From assembly GCA_015655615.1 (NCBI GenBank), contig JAATES010000328.1:1-9497 (forward strand): a stretch of 9,497 nucleotides of DNA, read 5' to 3'. The position numbers were made by a program, and so were the translations under genes. Under the pieces are notes generated by a model. That model made no database searches. It was given only the letters and a program-made list of their open reading frames with translations, and was not told the origin of the DNA. Positions 1 through 6,276 of the stretch are shown piece by piece; position 1 is the first letter of the stretch, and each line of letters begins with the position of its first letter. The stretch comes from Actinomycetales bacterium. Lineage in GTDB: Bacteria; Actinomycetota; Actinomycetes; Actinomycetales; Cellulomonadaceae.

Positions 1-152
1 CCGTCACCGCAGACCTTGTCCCGCGGGAACCGTGCCTTGTCGAAGACCTGGACGGTCAATCCGGCAGCCGCGCACCACGCGGCAGTGGCCGCTCCGGCGG
101 GTCCGGCTCCCACCACGATCACATCCGCCGAGCGCCCGGCAGAAGCGGTCAT
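1..152 (-). CDS. FAD-dependent oxidoreductase, geranylgeranyl reductase family (partial; MenJ-like candidate)
   Basis: Only the first 50 codons are present; the gene runs off the window at position 1, so its C-terminus is missing. The N-terminus forms a classic Rossmann FAD-binding fold: a hydrophobic strand followed by GAGPAG (residues 15-20, GxGxxG pattern), then a second strand ending in FDK with Asp38 at the ribose-binding position. Residues 42-51 read [10 protein letters not shown], the signature that follows this fold in geranylgeranyl/digeranylgeranyl reductases. The ATG at 152 overlaps the menG stop in an ATGA arrangement (149-152), with no clear Shine-Dalgarno, which suggests translational coupling. 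Family members reduce isoprenoid double bonds, and the actinobacterial MenJ partly saturates the menaquinone side chain. Position directly after menG makes that role likely, but it is inferred from context because the substrate-binding part is not visible. Confidence 0.87.
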   Translation of the reverse strand, partial: MTASAGRSADVIVVGAGPAGAATAAWCAAAGLTVQVFDKARFPRDKVCGD

Positions 153-868
153 GGCAGGCTGGACGAAGCGGGCTCGACCGGACGCCTGCCGCGATGCAGT
201 GCGACGATTCCCCCGGTGAGGTTGCGGTAGGCAACCGAGCGCCAGCCCGTGGCGACCAGCCGCCGTCCCAGAACCCGCTGGTCCGGCCAATCCCGGATGG
301 ACTCCGCGAGGTAGACATAGCTGCCGGCATCCCTGGTGACGAATCCCGCAATGTGCGGCAGCGCAGCCATCAGGTACCGCTCATAGACCAGCCGCCACGG
401 GGCGAAGGTCGGCGTCGAGAACTCGCAGATGAGCAGTCTGCCGCCGGGCTTGGTGACACGCAGCATCTCCTGCAGCGCCGCAGTGGGGTCTGAGACGTTA
501 CGCAGCCCGAATGAGATCGTGACCGCGTCGAAGGTCTGGTCTGCGAAGGGCAGGTGAGTGGCGTCCCCCGCCACGAAGGGGAGCTCGGGGTGACGTCGCT
601 TTCCCTCCGCCAGCATGCCGACCGAGAAATCGCACGGCACGTCGTCCGCCCCGGCTTCGTGCAAGGGCACGCTCGAAGCCCCCGTTCCCGCAGCCAGATC
701 GAGGATGCGCTCGCCCGGCTGCGGATCGAGCGCACGGACCACTTCACGACGCCAGCGCCGATCCTGCCCGCCGGAGATCACGTCATTGGTGAGGTCGTAG
801 CGCCGAGCGATCCCATCGAACATCGTCGCTACAGCATGCGGATTCTTGTCCTGATACGCCCGTGACAT
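149..868 (-). CDS. menG: Demethylmenaquinone methyltransferase (MenG/UbiE family)
   Basis: 239 residues, the normal length for the family. It catalyses the last step of menaquinone synthesis, SAM-dependent C-methylation of demethylmenaquinone, in the cytoplasm at the membrane surface. Visible motifs: the N-terminal [10 protein letters not shown] (16-25) typical of UbiE/MenG; SAM motif I LDLAAGTG (56-63); DFSVGML (80-86), with the acidic residue before the second helix; AGDATHLPF (100-108); the UbiE signature [10 protein letters not shown] (118-127); and [14 protein letters not shown] (137-150). The ATG at 868 is preceded by a G-rich run lying very close to the start. The stop (149-151) overlaps the start of the downstream oxidoreductase, so the two are probably cotranscribed. 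Only 38 bases separate this start from the hairpin that ends the upstream protease gene, and I see no convincing promoter there. The identity is secure. Confidence 0.97.
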   Translation of the reverse strand: MSRAYQDKNPHAVATMFDGIARRYDLTNDVISGGQDRRWRREVVRALDPQPGERILDLAAGTGASSVPLHEAGADDVPCDFSVGMLAEGKRRHPELPFVAGDATHLPFADQTFDAVTISFGLRNVSDPTAALQEMLRVTKPGGRLLICEFSTPTFAPWRLVYERYLMAALPHIAGFVTRDAGSYVYLAESIRDWPDQRVLGRRLVATGWRSVAYRNLTGGIVALHRGRRPVEPASSSLP

Positions 869-906
869 GCCCCCATCGTCTCAGGTGACGCACTCCGGAC
901 GCGACA

Positions 907-946
907 ACTCCCTGTGCCGGTCACCGTGATGACCGACACAGGGAGT
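907..946 (-). terminator. Strong hairpin, likely intrinsic terminator of the HtrA-like gene
   Basis: Bases 907-922 pair with 931-946 around an 8-base loop. All positions are Watson-Crick except C917/A936. That mismatch becomes a G-U wobble in the minus-strand RNA, giving a continuous 16-bp stem there but not in a plus-strand transcript. It begins 24 bases after the HtrA-like stop codon. No U-tract follows on the minus strand (the next bases are TGTCGCGTCC), so it would be a tail-less terminator of the sort often proposed in actinobacteria, or a 3'-end stabilising stem. Confidence 0.72.
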
Positions 947-970
947 CTCGGGGAGCGGGCGGGTCTGGGC

Positions 971-2833
971 TCAGCCCTGGTCGCTGCCCTGCTGATCGCT
1001 GCCGCCCTGCTGGTCCCACGGGTTGGTGGGTGTCAGCCCCTGGCTTCCGTCACTCGATCCAGAACCGGAATCTCCGCTGGACCCCGATCCGGAATCCCCG
1101 CCCGATCCCGAGCCGGAATCCCCGCTGGACCCCGAGCCGGAATCCCCGCTGGACCCCGACTGTGCGGTCGCGCTGTCGTCACGCGTCGCCAGGGTGACCG
1201 TGACGTCCAGCGACTTCCCGTCCCGGACCAGGGTCAGCTTGGCCGTCGCTCCCGAGGCCTTGGCCCGGACGAAAGCAGTCAACGACTCAGCCCCGGAGAC
1301 CGGATTGCCATCGATGCCGACGATGACATCGCCCTTCTGGAGCTTGGCGTCCTCAGCCGGAGAGCCGGTGAGGACCGACTCGACCTGTGCACCTTGGCGG
1401 GTGGTCCCCTCAGCTGTCGCCGTGCTGTCGCTGAGCGTCACCCCGAGGTAGGCGTGCTCCGCCGTGCCGCTCTTGATGAGCTGGCCACCGATGAGGTTGG
1501 CCTGGTTGGCTGGAATCGCGAAGCCCAGGCCGATCGACCCGGCGGACTCGCTCGTGCTGGACAACGAGGCGATGGACGAGGTGATCCCGATCACCTCACC
1601 GCTGGCATTGAACAAGGGGCCGCCGCTGTTGCCGGGGTTGACCGCAGCGTCGATCTGGATCGCGTTGGTCACGACCAGGTCGCTGCCATTGGTCTCCGAG
1701 GTCGACACCGGCCGGTTGAGGGCGGAGACGATACCCGTCGTCACCGTGTTCGACAGGCCGAGCGGGTTCCCGACGGCCATGACGGGCTCTCCGACGATGA
1801 CCTCGTCGGAGTCGGCGAAGACGGCCGACTTGAGGTCGTCAGGGGCGTTCTTGATCTTCACCACTGCCAGGTCGGTCGTGGCATCGGTGCCCACGACCGT
1901 CGCCTGGTAGATGCGGCCGTCCTGGAGTGTGACCTGCACCGTGTCATTGGTGGCTCCCGTGACGACGTGGTTGTTCGTCAGGATGTCGCCTTCGGAGTCC
2001 ACGATCACGCCGGAGCCCTCAGCCGCGGACGTGCCGGTGGTCACCTGGATCGACACGACCGTGGGCGCCACGGTCGACGCCACCGTCTGCCAGTCCGGGT
2101 TCTCTGCCGTCGAGGACGTGACCGGGACCGACACCGAGGAGCTACCCGAGGTCCCCAGCTGCGTGGTGGAGCTCACCGTCGTCGACGCGTTCGAATCGGT
2201 CGAGATCTGCTTGACCAGCGCAGCGGTGCCGAGGCTGGCGATGACCGCGGCGATCGCAGCAGCGGCCACCACAGGGACCCACAATCGCGAGCCTCTGCGG
2301 CGGCGGTCCCGCCGGGGGCCGCTGCCGTCGACGGAAGCGGCCTCCGTGACAGCGACCTGCGGATCCCACGGCGCCGGCGACACCGGCTGGCCCCCCGAGG
2401 GGACTGCCGAGGGCTGAACCCCGTCCGCCGGGAAGAGGGCCGAGAGCCCGTGGTGCGCCGGAGCCGCAGTGCCGCCGGGGGCTGCCACCGGTGGCGTGGC
2501 GCCTGGCACGGATGACGTCACGGCCATGGGCACCGGAGAGTAGGGCGGAGCTGCATAGGGCGACGCGGGCTGAACCGGCCGGCGCCAGGCGTCGAGCGGG
2601 GGCCGGTCCCCAGGAGCAGGATCGGCTTGCGGGGCCGGGATGGGCACAGGCGGCAGAACCGCCGTCGGCTGCATCGAGATCGCGGCCGTGGGCTGCTGCA
2701 GCGGCGCGTCTGGCAGAGCGATCGGCTCCGTCGGGGTGGCAGCCGCCGCTGCGGGGGAAGCCGCGGCTCCTCCAGTCGACCCGGCGGTGTCGGTCGGCTG
2801 CTGTGCAGAATCGTGCTGTGGACCATCGGTCAT
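971..2833 (-). CDS. HtrA/DegP-like trypsin-family serine protease with PDZ domain, membrane-anchored
   Basis: 620 residues. Layout: a Pro/Ala-rich, low-complexity cytoplasmic region (about 1-172); a basic stretch RRDRRRR (174-180); one membrane segment (about 184-207); a Ser/Thr-rich linker; the S1C protease domain (about 245-455); a PDZ domain (about 460-550); and a Gly/Ser/Asp repeat tail (about 558-600). The catalytic triad is intact: His289 in TNNHVV, Asp321 in TTDLAVVKI and Ser403 in NPGNSGGPLFN. No cysteine occurs in the protein. The protease should lie outside the membrane, where HtrA proteins degrade or refold damaged envelope proteins. The ATG at 2833 has an excellent Shine-Dalgarno, AAGGAGG at 2846-2840, six bases upstream. 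It has its own intergenic region and a hairpin after its stop, so it looks like an independent unit inserted between menD and menG. The long proline-rich cytoplasmic arm and repeat tail make it larger than most family members. Confidence 0.97.
   Translation of the reverse strand: MTDGPQHDSAQQPTDTAGSTGGAAASPAAAAATPTEPIALPDAPLQQPTAAISMQPTAVLPPVPIPAPQADPAPGDRPPLDAWRRPVQPASPYAAPPYSPVPMAVTSSVPGATPPVAAPGGTAAPAHHGLSALFPADGVQPSAVPSGGQPVSPAPWDPQVAVTEAASVDGSGPRRDRRRRGSRLWVPVVAAAAIAAVIASLGTAALVKQISTDSNASTTVSSTTQLGTSGSSSVSVPVTSSTAENPDWQTVASTVAPTVVSIQVTTGTSAAEGSGVIVDSEGDILTNNHVVTGATNDTVQVTLQDGRIYQATVVGTDATTDLAVVKIKNAPDDLKSAVFADSDEVIVGEPVMAVGNPLGLSNTVTTGIVSALNRPVSTSETNGSDLVVTNAIQIDAAVNPGNSGGPLFNASGEVIGITSSIASLSSTSESAGSIGLGFAIPANQANLIGGQLIKSGTAEHAYLGVTLSDSTATAEGTTRQGAQVESVLTGSPAEDAKLQKGDVIVGIDGNPVSGAESLTAFVRAKASGATAKLTLVRDGKSLDVTVTLATRDDSATAQSGSSGDSGSGSSGDSGSGSGGDSGSGSSGDSGSGSSDGSQGLTPTNPWDQQGGSDQQGSDQG
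1062..1157 (-). repeat. Four tandem 24-bp repeats encoding the Gly/Ser/Asp tail
   Basis: Four contiguous 24-base units: 1062-1085, 1086-1109, 1110-1133 and 1134-1157. Units 3 and 4 are identical, unit 1 differs at two positions, and unit 2 is the most divergent. Each encodes eight residues of the type SGSSGDSG near the C-terminus of the HtrA-like protease. Being a multiple of three, unit gain or loss would keep the reading frame and only change the length of the flexible tail. Confidence 0.93.
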
Positions 2834-2852
2834 GGTGTTCCTCCTTCGACTC

Positions 2853-2884
2853 TCCTACTGAACACCACTGGTCTGGAACATTCC
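2853..2884 (-). promoter_or_regulatory. Candidate ECF-sigma-type promoter for the HtrA-like gene
   Basis: On the minus strand, GGAAT at 2884-2880 is followed after 16 bases by GTT at 2863-2861. This resembles the GGAA(C/T)...GTT pattern of extracytoplasmic-stress (SigE-type) promoters in actinobacteria. A start site about 8-10 bases further on would leave a short leader holding the AAGGAGG ribosome site and the ATG at 2833. Envelope HtrA-type proteases are commonly under such sigma factors. I saw no good housekeeping -35/-10 pair. Only short motifs match, so this is tentative. Confidence 0.4.
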
Positions 2885-2896
2885 TCGAACATTCCT
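2876..2896. repeat. 10-bp direct repeat, 11-bp period, upstream of the HtrA-like gene (candidate operator)
   Basis: GAACATTCCT occurs at 2876-2885 and again, perfectly, at 2887-2896. The 11-bp period puts both copies on nearly the same face of the helix, as expected for a head-to-tail dimer of a response regulator. The pair lies between the menD stop and the HtrA-like start and overlaps the proposed -35 element, so it may be an activator or repressor site. The regulator is unknown. Confidence 0.5.
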
Positions 2897-2905
2897 GGGA
2901 GTCGA

Positions 2906-4696
2906 CTATGAGGTGTGGCGGTCGGGATCCACCCTGACCTCCACCACGCTCAGGCCGAGGCTCGGGGCGACCAGGGCGGCGAGCAACTCCTTGCGGGTCG
3001 TCACGGCCTCATGAGCCACCCCGAATGCCCGGCACACCGCCGTGAGGTCGACCAGATGCGGCGTCGTGAAGGCCCGCTGCAGCACCGCCGCGGACAGCGG
3101 GCCCGTGGCGCCCACCCGGCCGTGCTCGAGTCCGGAGAAGATGGATCCTCCCTTATCGTTGACGACCACGATCTGCAGGTCCGCTGCGGGTTCACCGGCA
3201 CCGTGGTGCAGGCCGTTGATGTCATGGAGGAATGTCAGGTCCCCCATCAGCGCCCGTACCCTTCCCGCCGCCCTGGAGGACGTGGCGACGCCGACCGCCG
3301 TGGAGATCGTCCCGTCGATGCCGGACACTCCCCGGTTCGACACGATCCACGGCAGCTCGTCCGGCCGGATGCTCGCATCCAGGTCCCGTACCGGGCTCGA
3401 GGCTCCCGCCACCAGCACATCGCCGGGCAGGCTGGCCTCCAGCACCGCCTGGGCGACGCCCGGTCCGTCGACGTCCGTGTGACGGGTTCCCGCTGCGGCA
3501 CCCGCCTCCTCCCAGGACGTGCACCACGAGGTGCGATCCGCTGCCACCTGAGCTCCTGTGAGCCAGGATTCCGGGATGCCGGGAAGCACGATGGCCGCGG
3601 TTCGGGTGGGATCCGGCCAGGCATACGTGGCATGAGACCCCGCCGGGTCGGCCAGCACCACGCGCACGGCGGGGCCAGCCAGCAGCCGCATGACCTCACG
3701 GGACAGCGTGGGCCGACCGACCACGACGACCTGAACGACCTGGGACACCAGCGCACTCGACTCAGCGAGTGCCGCCCGGTAAGACGGGACCAGGCGCCTG
3801 CTCGGTCCCACGCCAGAGGTGACCTCGGCCAGCAATGGCCAGGACCGGGCCTCTGCGAGTCGCGCGGCAACCGGTCCCGCCCCCGTTCCCGCGACGACGA
3901 CGGTGCGGCTCTCGTCACGCAGCGCGTCGAGCGAGATCGTCCCGCCCCCCGTCCGCCAGTCGTCGTCTCCGTCCCAGACTCCCGAGTGCCGGGGCGGAAG
4001 CACCACCTGGGGCGCCGGCTGTGCCGCGACCGCGATCAGATCCGCGATGACCGTGGCGAGGGCGTCCCGGCCGGGCGTCACCTCAGGCGTCAAGGGCTCC
4101 CGGAAGGCGATGTTGAGATGCACGGGGCCCGGCACCCCAGCGAAGCCCGCCGCGATCGCCACAGCGCGGGCGACGGCCAGCGACATCTCGGCTTGTTCCC
4201 CGTGCCGCCCGGAGGGAGCGGGGATGTCGGCCTGCCAACGCACGGCACGCCCGAAGATCGCGGACTGGCCGGTGGTCTGGTTCGCTCCCGTCCCGTGGAG
4301 CTCCTGCGGGCGGTCCGCCGTCAGCACGAGGACCGGCACGTTGCTGTGATGCGCCTCCATGACGGCCGGGTGCAGATTGGCCGTCGCGGTGCCGGACGTC
4401 GTCACCACGGCCACGGGAGTGAGTCGGGGATGGGGCCCCTGCCCCACACTGCCGTCCCCCGCAGGCACCCCGGACCCCAGCGCGAGCCCCAGAGCCAGGA
4501 ACCCTGCGCTGCGCTCGTCGATGCGCACGTGCACCCGGAGGAGCCCGGCCTGCTCGGCGGCCGCAGCCAGGTATGCCAGCGGTGCCGAGCGAGACCCCGG
4601 GCAGAGCACCAGATCGCGCACGCCGGAGGAGATCAGAGCCGTGATCGCCGCGCGTGCGGCATCCATCGCGGGACTCTGTCGCGGAGCCATCGTCAC
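2906..4696 (-). CDS. menD: 2-succinyl-5-enolpyruvyl-6-hydroxy-3-cyclohexene-1-carboxylate synthase (MenD)
   Basis: A thiamine-diphosphate enzyme that adds a succinyl-semialdehyde unit from 2-oxoglutarate to isochorismate, the first committed step of menaquinone synthesis. Numbering from the ATG at 4690 (594 residues): LCPGSRSAPLAY (29-40); RIDERSAGF (56-64) with the conserved ThDP-activating Glu; TTSGTATANLHPAVMEA (97-113); TADRPQELHGTGANQTTGQ (124-142); and the ThDP/Mg motif, MGDLTFLHDINGL (482-494) followed by NDKGGSIF (511-518). The start is either GTG 4696, which overlaps the menC stop as GTGA and has GGGAG seven bases upstream, or ATG 4690 two codons later. I favour GTG for its spacing; the product would be 596 residues. 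Oddities are a roughly 17-residue Gly/Pro-rich insertion (about 75-91) before the TSGT motif, and Lys and Ser inside the usually Gly/Asn-rich NDKGGSIF. The stop is TAG. The identity is secure. Confidence 0.96.
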   Translation of the reverse strand: MTMAPRQSPAMDAARAAITALISSGVRDLVLCPGSRSAPLAYLAAAAEQAGLLRVHVRIDERSAGFLALGLALGSGVPAGDGSVGQGPHPRLTPVAVVTTSGTATANLHPAVMEAHHSNVPVLVLTADRPQELHGTGANQTTGQSAIFGRAVRWQADIPAPSGRHGEQAEMSLAVARAVAIAAGFAGVPGPVHLNIAFREPLTPEVTPGRDALATVIADLIAVAAQPAPQVVLPPRHSGVWDGDDDWRTGGGTISLDALRDESRTVVVAGTGAGPVAARLAEARSWPLLAEVTSGVGPSRRLVPSYRAALAESSALVSQVVQVVVVGRPTLSREVMRLLAGPAVRVVLADPAGSHATYAWPDPTRTAAIVLPGIPESWLTGAQVAADRTSWCTSWEEAGAAAGTRHTDVDGPGVAQAVLEASLPGDVLVAGASSPVRDLDASIRPDELPWIVSNRGVSGIDGTISTAVGVATSSRAAGRVRALMGDLTFLHDINGLHHGAGEPAADLQIVVVNDKGGSIFSGLEHGRVGATGPLSAAVLQRAFTTPHLVDLTAVCRAFGVAHEAVTTRKELLAALVAPSLGLSVVEVRVDPDRHTS

Positions 4697-5655
4697 TGAG
4701 GCGCTCCCACCAGGTCGGCCACCCGCGCAGCACGACGGCGCCAGCGTTCCGCGACCTCGTCGGAGGCCAAGGGCCATCCCGGGACATGTGGGTGGACCGC
4801 AGGACGTCGCACCGGAAGACTCCCCGAGGTCGGCACCAGAGGCTGGTCGGTCACATCCTGGTCGAAAAGCTGGACGGTCGCCAGCCCGCAGGCGTACGGC
4901 AGCTCTGGCAGCGCAGCGGCGAGTGCCACTCCAGCCGCGATCCCGACGGAGGACTCCAGTGCGGACGACACCACGACCGGGACCCCGACCTGCGCAGCGA
5001 GGTCCAGGCACGCTCGCACTCCCCCCAGCGGTTGCACCTTGAGCACGACGATGTCAGCCGCGTCGGCGCGGACGACGGCCAACGGGTCGGCCGCGCGCCT
5101 GATCGACTCGTCAGCGGCGACTGGAACGTCCTGCCTTCGGCGCACCATCGCAAGGCCGGACACGGTGGGCACGGGCTGTTCGACGTACTCCAGACCACCC
5201 GCAGCACGGTCGAGGAGCGTCAGCCTCGTCAGAGCCGTGTCCACGTCCCAACCGCCATTCGCGTCGATGCGGATCCTGCCCGCGGGCCCCAGAGCATCCC
5301 GCACGGCCTCCAACCGGGCGATCTCGTCAGTGACGGAATCGCCGGGCTCAGCGACCTTGACCTTCGCCGTCATACAGCCCTGCGACATCGTCACGATCCG
5401 GTGCGCTCGCGGCCCATCCACTGCCGGAACGGTCACATTTACCGGAATGCGGTCTCGGATGGGATCCGGCCAGCCGACGTCAGCGGCCTCCACCGCGGCT
5501 CGCCACCAGGGCGCGGACTCGCCATCCGAATAGTCCCAGAACGGCGAGAACTCGCCCCAGCCTGCCGGCCCCGCGATCAGCACGCCGTCTCGCCGGTCCA
5601 GGCCCCGGAATCGGGTGTGCAAGGCACTGGAGTAGATCTGTAGGCTTCTCGGCAC
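4693..5655 (-). CDS. menC: o-Succinylbenzoate synthase (MenC, enolase superfamily)
   Basis: 320 residues, the usual length for actinobacterial MenC. It dehydrates SHCHC to o-succinylbenzoate, two steps after MenD. The N-terminal capping domain carries TRFRG (14-18) and GPAGWGEFSPF (29-39), typical of actinobacterial members. The barrel shows the KxK pair TAKVKV (Lys98, Lys100), metal ligands Asp131 (RIDANGGW), Glu159 (EYVEQP) and Asp182 (ADES), and Lys206 in VLKVQPLGG on the opposite side of the active site. All expected catalytic residues are present. The start is GTG 5655; a GGAAGG sequence directly abuts it, too close for a normal ribosome site, so reinitiation from the gene upstream is plausible. 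It lies in the same frame as that gene, separated by a TAG codon and three sense codons. Its stop overlaps the menD start. Confidence 0.95.
   Translation of the reverse strand: MPRSLQIYSSALHTRFRGLDRRDGVLIAGPAGWGEFSPFWDYSDGESAPWWRAAVEAADVGWPDPIRDRIPVNVTVPAVDGPRAHRIVTMSQGCMTAKVKVAEPGDSVTDEIARLEAVRDALGPAGRIRIDANGGWDVDTALTRLTLLDRAAGGLEYVEQPVPTVSGLAMVRRRQDVPVAADESIRRAADPLAVVRADAADIVVLKVQPLGGVRACLDLAAQVGVPVVVSSALESSVGIAAGVALAAALPELPYACGLATVQLFDQDVTDQPLVPTSGSLPVRRPAVHPHVPGWPLASDEVAERWRRRAARVADLVGAPQ
4704..4708 (-). promoter_or_regulatory. Shine-Dalgarno deciding the menD start
   Basis: GGGAG on the minus strand lies within the end of menC, seven bases before GTG 4696 and thirteen before ATG 4690. 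Spacing favours the GTG, which also makes the GTGA stop-start overlap with menC. Confidence 0.55.
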
Positions 5656-5664
5656 CCTTCCAGG

Positions 5665-6276
5665 CTAGAGCACCCACCAGGCAGCGACTGCGCCAGCCGC
5701 CAGGACGGACACGGCGACGGTCAGCCAGAGCAGGAGCCGGCGACGCCGAACCCGGTGCGAGGCGTCCGCCACCGGAGCCTTGCGCTGCACCCGCTGGGCA
5801 GGCTGGCTGAAGTCCTGCCGGATCGCTTGGACAGGGTCGGCAGTTGCCCTGATCTCGTACCGCTCGCGAGCCAACGGTGAGGCAGGGTCCACCGGGATCA
5901 CGGCCAGCCGTGCCGCCGGTGCGGCCGCGCCCTCCGGTGCCCTGGCGGGGCGCTCATCCCCGGCACGCCGCGCAGCGATATGGGTGTCCAGATCGGCTAG
6001 ATGGGTCCGGTCATCGAGCACGTGCGTGCTGTCATCCGGCGCTGACGACAGCTTCCGGGCCATTCTCGTGTCGTCGTTGTCCGCATCCTCCTGCACCGGC
6101 TCGGCGGATGTCGGCCGAATGGAGCGCAGAACGGTGCCCTCGTCGTCTTCTTGAGCCGGGATCGCCGGGCGCAGCGGACGCAGCACCGTTGCCTCGTCGT
6201 GGTCGCGTACCGTGGTCCGTTCGTCCGCCTCATCCTGGGAACCCCCGGATCCTGGGACACCGGTGTCCTCACTCAT
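5665..6276 (-). CDS. Tail-anchored acidic protein with repeated Thr motifs (unknown function)
   Basis: 203 residues; I do not recognise a named family. The N-terminal half is acidic and disordered-looking and repeats the pattern [D/E]-x-T-x-hydrophobic: around Thr21, Thr30 (EATVLRP), Thr48 (EGTVLRS), Thr70, Thr84, Thr91 and Thr98. A more ordinary region follows (about 120-160), then a basic stretch RVRRRR (175-180) and one membrane helix (about 181-203) that ends the protein. This is a tail-anchored layout with the whole soluble part in the cytoplasm. The ATG at 6276 is chosen because GGGGAGG lies five bases upstream, better than an in-frame ATG at 6312; it overlaps the phosphatase stop by 8 bases. 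The phosphatase neighbour and the Thr motifs suggest a Ser/Thr-kinase substrate, phosphothreonine scaffold or membrane adaptor. That role is inferred; the ORF itself is well supported by position and ribosome site. Confidence 0.85.
   Translation of the reverse strand: MSEDTGVPGSGGSQDEADERTTVRDHDEATVLRPLRPAIPAQEDDEGTVLRSIRPTSAEPVQEDADNDDTRMARKLSSAPDDSTHVLDDRTHLADLDTHIAARRAGDERPARAPEGAAAPAARLAVIPVDPASPLARERYEIRATADPVQAIRQDFSQPAQRVQRKAPVADASHRVRRRRLLLWLTVAVSVLAAGAVAAWWVL

Larger units (their letters stand above)
2846..2905 (-). promoter_or_regulatory. Inverted repeat enclosing the htrA control region
   Basis: TCGACTC at 2846-2852 is the exact complement of GAGTCGA at 2899-2905, and two further G-C pairs can form after a one-base bulge (2854-2855 with 2897-2898). 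The enclosed loop is about 41 bases and contains the direct repeats. In RNA reading through from menD, the stem would end at the edge of the AAGGAGG ribosome site and could influence its accessibility. Seven pairs with a long loop is modest evidence. Confidence 0.3.

Noticed and set aside
511..518. Note on window positions 511-518: nothing there; considered loss of Mg2+ ligand in MenD at protein residues 511-518 (NDKGGSIF, DNA about 3137-3160)
   Set aside because: The ligand position is most likely the Asp and the following Gly main chain, both kept; the Lys is probably tolerated.
1062..1157. Tandem repeats as a CRISPR array
   Set aside because: The units are contiguous without spacers and encode an in-frame Gly/Ser/Asp tail.
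914..2515. Long plus-strand open frame antisense to the HtrA-like gene
   Set aside because: Arg/Gly/Asp-rich translation without recognisable motifs; it mirrors the high-G+C codon bias of a well-supported protease gene.
2876..2896. LexA/SOS-type operator
   Set aside because: The GAAC...GTTC palindrome of actinobacterial SOS boxes is not formed; the elements are direct repeats.
2915..4699. Plus-strand open frame covering menD, nearly the same length
   Set aside because: Low-complexity His/Arg/Gly translation and no ribosome site noticed; a frame shadow of menD.
4697..5011. N-terminal extension of MenD to an upstream ATG
   Set aside because: The extra 107 residues lie inside menC in another frame, resemble no MenD sequence, and the motif-bearing protein begins at 4696/4690.
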